Shown here one piece after another: positions 59,042 through 64,000 of a stretch of 64,000 nt of DNA. Location of the stretch: positions 496,001 to 560,000 of the forward strand of contig BQUP01000002.1 of NCBI GenBank assembly GCA_022835595.1, read 5' to 3'. How positions within the stretch are numbered: position 1 is the stretch's first letter; each line of letters starts with the position of its first letter. A program made the translations under genes and the position numbers. The notes under the pieces were generated by a model that worked only from the letters and a program-made list of their open reading frames with translations, was not told the origin of the DNA and made no database searches. Source of the DNA: Cystobasidium ongulense. Lineage: Eukaryota > Basidiomycota > Cystobasidiomycetes > Cystobasidiales > Cystobasidiaceae.

Positions 59042-60692
59042 ATGCCCAATCTGCGCACGCGTAAATCGACCGCGGATGCGCGAGTGACCTTGTTCACGCT
59101 GGCAGCGGACAATACGAGCGAAGGCAATGCGAGCTCTCCGATTGCGAGTAGTTCCACTCCGATTCCGCGCCTCCAGAGAAGTGCCTCCCGCAAGGTCAAG
59201 GCAGAAGATGAAGACTTCGAGATGCCCGCTGCAGCCATGCCGTCGAAGCAGCGCAAGAGATCAAGAACAAGTACGCTCAAGGACGAGTCTGACGAGGATA
59301 CAAAACCAGCGTTGAAGAAGAGTCCAGCAAAGGCGAGGCCTCCTAGCCCTACCAAACTACGCGCAAAGTTGCAGATAGCACATCCTGAACCTCCGCGGTG
59401 GCGAGAGACATATGAAATAGTAGGTCCATAGCTGCAGTATGCTTTAGAAGAGAAGAAGACCGCTGACGATCTTGTACAGATACGGAAACAGAGAGAAACT
59501 ATAGTGGCAGCAGTGGATTTAGTAAGGACATAGTAATCTTTTGCTCGAGAAATAATACTGGAGCTAACAAGTTCTTCGTATAGATGGGATGCGACGCTAT
59601 AGCTGGTAGTAATGAGATCAAACACGAGATACCTGCCAGAGTGGGTTTCAACTGAAAATCTACTCTAACAAAGCTGACGCGTCCTCTCAGGATCGTCGCC
59701 TCGCCAGCCTTATTTCCCTGATGCTCTCAAGTCAAACGAAAGATCCTGTCACTCATGAAGCCGTGATGAACCTGCGTCGAAATCTGAAAGGTGGCCTATC
59801 TCTGGAAAGTCTCTTAGATGCCTCTGATTCCGAGGTTCAGGTGTGTTAGGAAACCCCCCAGTCATTTGGCTTGTCGAATGACCGTTTTCTTCAGGCATGC
59901 ATAAACAAGGTCGGCTTCTGGCGGAGAAAAACAGAATACATTCGCAAAAGTGCAGAGATCTTGCGAGATAAAGTAGGTCGTAACATGCCGAGCACATACT
60001 GCGGATCGTTTACTATTTCTCTACAGTTCGAGGGTGATGTACCTAAAACAATAGAAGACCTGCTAATACTGCCTGGAGTCGGGCCAAAGATGGGGTTCCT
60101 TTGTTTGCAAGCTGCCTGGGGAATTCAAGTTGGCATAGGTGTCGATACGCATGTAAGTACTACAACTCCTCCCTTATGTACTAGGGTGTTTAAAAATGTA
60201 TATCATCAGGTCCATCGCATTACAAACCGTCTTGGGTGGCATCGCAAGGCTACAACTGAAGCAGAAGAGACGCGCGTCAACCTAGAGTCTTGGCTTCCGC
60301 AAGAGCTGCATAACAAAATCAACGTTATGCTGGTTGGATTTGGCCAGACCGTCTGTCTACCAATCAATCCCCGCTGTGATCTCTGTCATTTGGGACAAAT
60401 GGAGGACAGCCCATGTCCCTCAAAGCGCAAGGTTTTCGTAAAACAGGCAATGGCGAAGAAAGAAGAAGACGAGGCGCGCACGCATATATCGATAGGAGAA
60501 ATTGGTCTTCTAGCCGACACAGAGCTGGAAGTCGAAGAAAAGGAAGTTAAGCCAGTCATTGATGTTAAAGCCGAAAGTGTTCTTGGTCCCTTGAACAGTC
60601 AGCCAGCAGACTCAGACCCAAATGAGACCACCAATGCATCATTGTACTTCAATGCGATTGTCAAGAAGGAAGAAAATAGTCTAGCTTGGTAG
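59042..60692 (+). CDS. NTH1: Endonuclease III-like DNA glycosylase/lyase NTH1
   Basis: NTH1 removes oxidised pyrimidines and cuts abasic sites. The first ~115 residues are disordered and basic with nuclear-localisation-like patches (KQRKRSR, KKSPAKARPP). After introns the core reads RRLASLISLMLSSQTKD, VGFWRRKTEYIRKSAEILR, the helix-hairpin-helix LPGVGPKMGFLCL with the catalytic Lys, and GIGVDTHVHRITNRLGW with the catalytic Asp. The iron-sulphur loop starts C-x6-C-x2-C (CLPINPRCDLC). The fourth Cys is nine residues on, in EDSPCPS, where five is usual; the cluster is probably still formed. A C-terminal tail of about 80 acidic residues follows. The ATG at 59042 was chosen over upstream non-ATG codons. 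Confidence 0.93.
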
Positions 60693-60778
60693 GCTAACTA
60701 CAACTAATGTCTACTATGCTACACACACTACATGTTACCTATCAAAAGACTGGTTGTATTACATATATGGGCTTACGT
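60693..60778. other. Short convergent gap
   Basis: Under 100 bases between NTH1 and the Cys-rich membrane protein gene, read toward each other; their 3' UTRs probably overlap. Confidence 0.4.
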
Positions 60779-63700
60779 CTAAGTTGAAGGGCTACTTCCT
60801 GTTAATTTACTCAATGCTTTCCGCCTCTCTTGGAGCTCAATTTGCTTGCTAAAGTCAATCGTGCCGAAGCGCTTTCCGCCTGATGACGATGCAGCACTAC
60901 TGCCAGTGCTTGAGCCGGTAGAATCGCGAAGCAGGAGAGGTCTGAAAGGACTCTTAGGCACTTCTTGATTCGCCTGTGTTGGTCGGGCTGGCGGCCAATC
61001 GAAGCTGATATCTGACATGCCTGAATCGGAAGCCATTGTTCTCCTATCGCGCTCTTCAGGCCATAACCGGGATTCAGGTCCCCTTGGGAAGGAATATTTC
61101 GAAACAGTATCTGCGATGGACCGAGCGACTGGTGGCTTGTATAGATCGGGGTGTGCTGTGTAGGTCGCGGCGTGGTATGAAGGTGGTGTAGGCGACCTGG
61201 CAAGCTCGACGTTATTATATAAATGCACTGTCGTTGATTTTGCTGTTTCACTGTCGGAAGTATCGCTGACTCGTTTCTTGCCCCAGCGGAAGAAGCCGAA
61301 GAAGCCTCTCTTCTGTTGAAACCCTTTTGTCTTCTCCATGCGCTTCTTTATATTCCTCAATCTCCACAGCAAGAGTAGAAGCCCTAGTAGGATTACCACA
61401 CCGGCTGCAATCAGTGCATACACCCATGATGGCAGTTTCTTGCCTCCTTCTTTTGGAGTTTCGTCCAGAGTGGTCTTGCTCTGAATGACAGCGAGATCGC
61501 GAAGGCAGACTCCAAAGGGAGTCATGCTGTCACATTTCACCTGTACACATGCCCCTGATTTGAGCACGTTGTTGCCCGTGCATGACAAACACCTTCCGCT
61601 GCCTTTGGCTTGGCACGAGCCACACGAGACATCACACTTTGAACATGTTCCGCTTGCTTCGTCTAAATATTCGCCCGAGACACATGCGAGAACGCATGTA
61701 TTGCTGGAAGTCAATACTGGTCGTGTCGGCTTGCAGGAAGTACATTTGTCGGAGAAGTCGGAGCATGTGGCGCAATCTGGGTGGCACGATGTGCACGGTG
61801 ATGTTGTATTGGGCTGGAAGAATCCCGAAGGGCAGACCGATGCGGTGATGCAGGCACCGTTTACTGCTAATTGCCCGGCTGGACAAGTCAGACAGAACCC
61901 TGATGAGCCTTCGCATGATGCGCAGGACGATGAGCACGCTATACAAGGCAACATGTCAGTAAAAGCGAGATAGGCTGTCATCTTGGGTCTTACCTTGACA
62001 TGTGGCAACACCGCCGCTAGTTACAGCTAAGCTACCGGCAGGACACTTCTCTGCGCACTTATTGTTATCGAGAACCAACCCATCTAGGCATTTCGTGCAT
62101 TGTATGTCGCTGCGTTGTGATGAGATCGAAAAGTTGGGGGTTCTACCAGCTGTACATCCCGGTGGAAGAGCTGTATCCGCAAAGTATAAGCTATACTGGC
62201 CTAATTGAGAAAGCAAAGTCAGTCAACTTACGATCGCAGGTAGAAGTTGCCGAATTCAGTATCCAAGCAACAGCATTTGCACTATCGAATGCTGATCCAT
62301 CGCATATGCCTGTGCCAGAGTCGACTGATACGCAAGTATTCTCCAAGAGGCCACGTCCACTTGAGCATGACAAGCATTGATTCGCATCTGCACCAAAGCA
62401 GTCCTTACATGCCGCATTGCATGGTGTACAGGTCTGATCAGCAGGGTTCGACAGAAAAGTTCCGCTTGGGCACTGTGTGAAGGCTGAAGAGCCCGACGGA
62501 AGGAATTGTTGCGGTATGCACGTCTGAGGTTTGTCTTGAGAAGGTTGCAGATTAGGCTGGCATGTTGAGCATGTGCCTGTTGAAGCTGCACAAGCAGAGC
62601 AGCCAGATGCACAAGCTGCCAATGGATCCAATTCAGCAGAGTTTCGCACGTATCTTGTAGAGTTGTGTTTAGCTTACCTAGGCACTCGCCCTGGCTGCTG
62701 AGGTAGAACCCAGTACTGCATACACTGCATTGTCGCCCGCCATTGGCATCAGTCCAACCAGGGCTACACGCACAGTCCGAACTACCAGCAGAGCAGACTC
62801 CATTGAGACAATTGCAAGCTAGGTGAAAGTTGGCAAGTTAGTTATTGTACGGTTTTCCATACAGACGCGACTTGATACTCACATTCGGCTGCGGGCTTTG
62901 TTACCGCGGGAATGCACCTGCCTGTTCCTGTGATGCCCTCTTCGCATGTTCCGTTGTCACAGCTGGCACACGGCGTGCAACCGGATCCAAATCGTCCAGG
63001 TAGACATTGATCTACACACAGTGGTCAGCTTCGTACACGCATGTCGAGTCATAAAGCCACTTACTGCAAGTGTCACCCGTGAAGCCCTCGGAACATACGC
63101 ATTTGCCGCTTCGCGAGCAAATACCACCAGAGGAACACGCAGGTGCGCACGTGGCTGTGTGGAGGAGGGCATTAGTTCACCGAAGTGCTAAATCAAAGGC
63201 CTGGTTTAACCCTTGATGTACTCACAGCTTTGCATAGAAGTGACAGTCCAGGGACCTTTGGCGAGATTCATCGGCAACTCGTTCGTATCCGCTACGCTCG
63301 TCCAGAGTACCACTCGCTCCTTCTTATCACCTCTCGAAGTCGGCACTTCTGCGACTGCGAATATGTCGTTCGAAAGTATATAGCTCAGAGGGGTGAACGA
63401 AGACGTAGCGTTGGTGACGAAAGAGTCGTTGTATGCCAGCAAAGAGGAGCTACCGGTGAACATGGAGGAAGAGTAGACAAGCAAACCAGGTGCTTGGTTT
63501 ACTGTAATTGTGTTTGCCGTCGAGCTGGAAGACGGAGAGCCGGTGAAGCCTGTCCAGGGTTGGAGAGTGCTTGCGGAAGATAGCAAGAAGGGAGATAGCA
63601 ACGTAGCATTGTTGTCTGCTGTTGCCACTGACGCGGAGGAGTATGTTCCAGGGAGTAACAATACTGTTGATGGTAGAGTGCTGTTCGGGGTAGCAGGAAT

Positions 63701-63962
63701 CGATATTTGAACACCAGCTGGGATACGGTATAAGTGTATTAGCTATATATCAAACCCACGCTCCTTGCACGTACAGTCCTTGTTACACACCTTCGGTTCC
63801 AACTCTGCCTTCTATGCATCCGCCAGTCGGCGAGCAGATCAGATCAGCGAAGGTAGTCTGCGCTTGTGCGAGATTGGTAGTGTTCAAGGCTGCACATAAA
63901 GCGCACACCACTGTGCTCAGCGAGCTGAAGGGGTGACGCCGCTTCCTCTCACTAGATGGCAT
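60779..63962 (-). CDS. Cys-rich furin-repeat single-pass membrane protein
   Basis: A type I membrane protein of about 900 residues. It begins with a signal peptide (FSSLSTVVCALCAALNTTNLAQA, cut about here). A Ser/Thr-rich ectodomain with many potential N-glycosylation sites follows (63,200-63,700). Then come repeated C-x2-C-x3-C-x2-C modules of the furin-like/EGF-like growth-factor-receptor kind, such as CSSSCASCEGSSGFCLTC, CHPDCATCSDF and CDVSCGSCQAKGSGRC. One membrane helix (YALIAAGVVILLGLLLLLW) is followed by basic residues and a cytosolic tail of about 180 residues rich in Ser and Arg, with no kinase domain. Introns fall between modules. Such proteins occur in fungi with unknown roles, perhaps as wall or surface sensors. 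Confidence 0.8.
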
Positions 63963-64000
63963 CCTCTCTTCTCTTTTGTTGAATGGTGTGGTTTCCTGCA

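Noticed and set aside
1-64000. tRNA genes, transposons, virus-like elements or CRISPR arrays
   Set aside because: I scanned for tRNA B-box-like words, reverse transcriptase or transposase motifs and long terminal or tandem repeats and saw none that held up.

Overview
This window is nuclear DNA of a fungus, almost certainly a basidiomycete and probably a yeast-like one. Genes are close together on both strands and are cut by many short GT-AG introns of about 50-90 bases. The core genes are typical fungal ones (MCM7, KEX2, OTU1, OGG1, NTH1). Promoters and disordered protein regions are rich in Ser, Thr and CT tracts. I cannot place it below phylum. I see no tRNA, rRNA, CRISPR, transposon or virus-like element.

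Layout. 1-5.1 kb: a partial DCN1-like neddylation gene, an F-box protein and a family-16 methyltransferase. 5.4-18.0 kb: a MET2/CysA-family acyltransferase, MCM7, a DUF924 protein, kexin and the OTU1 deubiquitinase. 18.2-25.0 kb: a USP48-like deubiquitinase and OGG1. 25.3-40.8 kb: a block that reads as a mycosporine pathway (below). 42.3-49.0 kb: a single-finger CCCH protein, a CT/GA-rich gap and a JMJD4-like JmjC oxygenase. 49.7-57.2 kb: three unrecognised genes, one a tryptophan-studded disordered protein with a coiled-coil tail. 57.8-64.0 kb: an atypical SDR, NTH1 and a Cys-rich single-pass membrane protein.

The most interesting part is 25.3-40.8 kb. An ATP-grasp ligase, a 2-demethyl-4-deoxygadusol synthase-type sugar-phosphate cyclase and an O-methyltransferase are the three enzymes that make 4-deoxygadusol and join it to an amino acid. 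Beside them, in tandem with the methyltransferase, lies an adenylation-thiolation-reductase enzyme, which has the architecture of a carboxylic acid reductase. An aldo-keto reductase and two short-chain dehydrogenases follow. Basidiomycete yeasts are known to make mycosporine-glutaminol-glucoside, and its glutaminol arm needs a carboxylate reduced to an alcohol. I propose that the A-T-R enzyme, perhaps with the AKR or an SDR, does this step. No glucosyltransferase is present in the window.

Exon joins were worked out by hand from splice sites and reading phase. Joins are firm for DCN1-like, OTU1, the O-methyltransferase, the CCCH gene and most of the F-box gene. They are less certain in the GW-rich gene and at some 5' ends.
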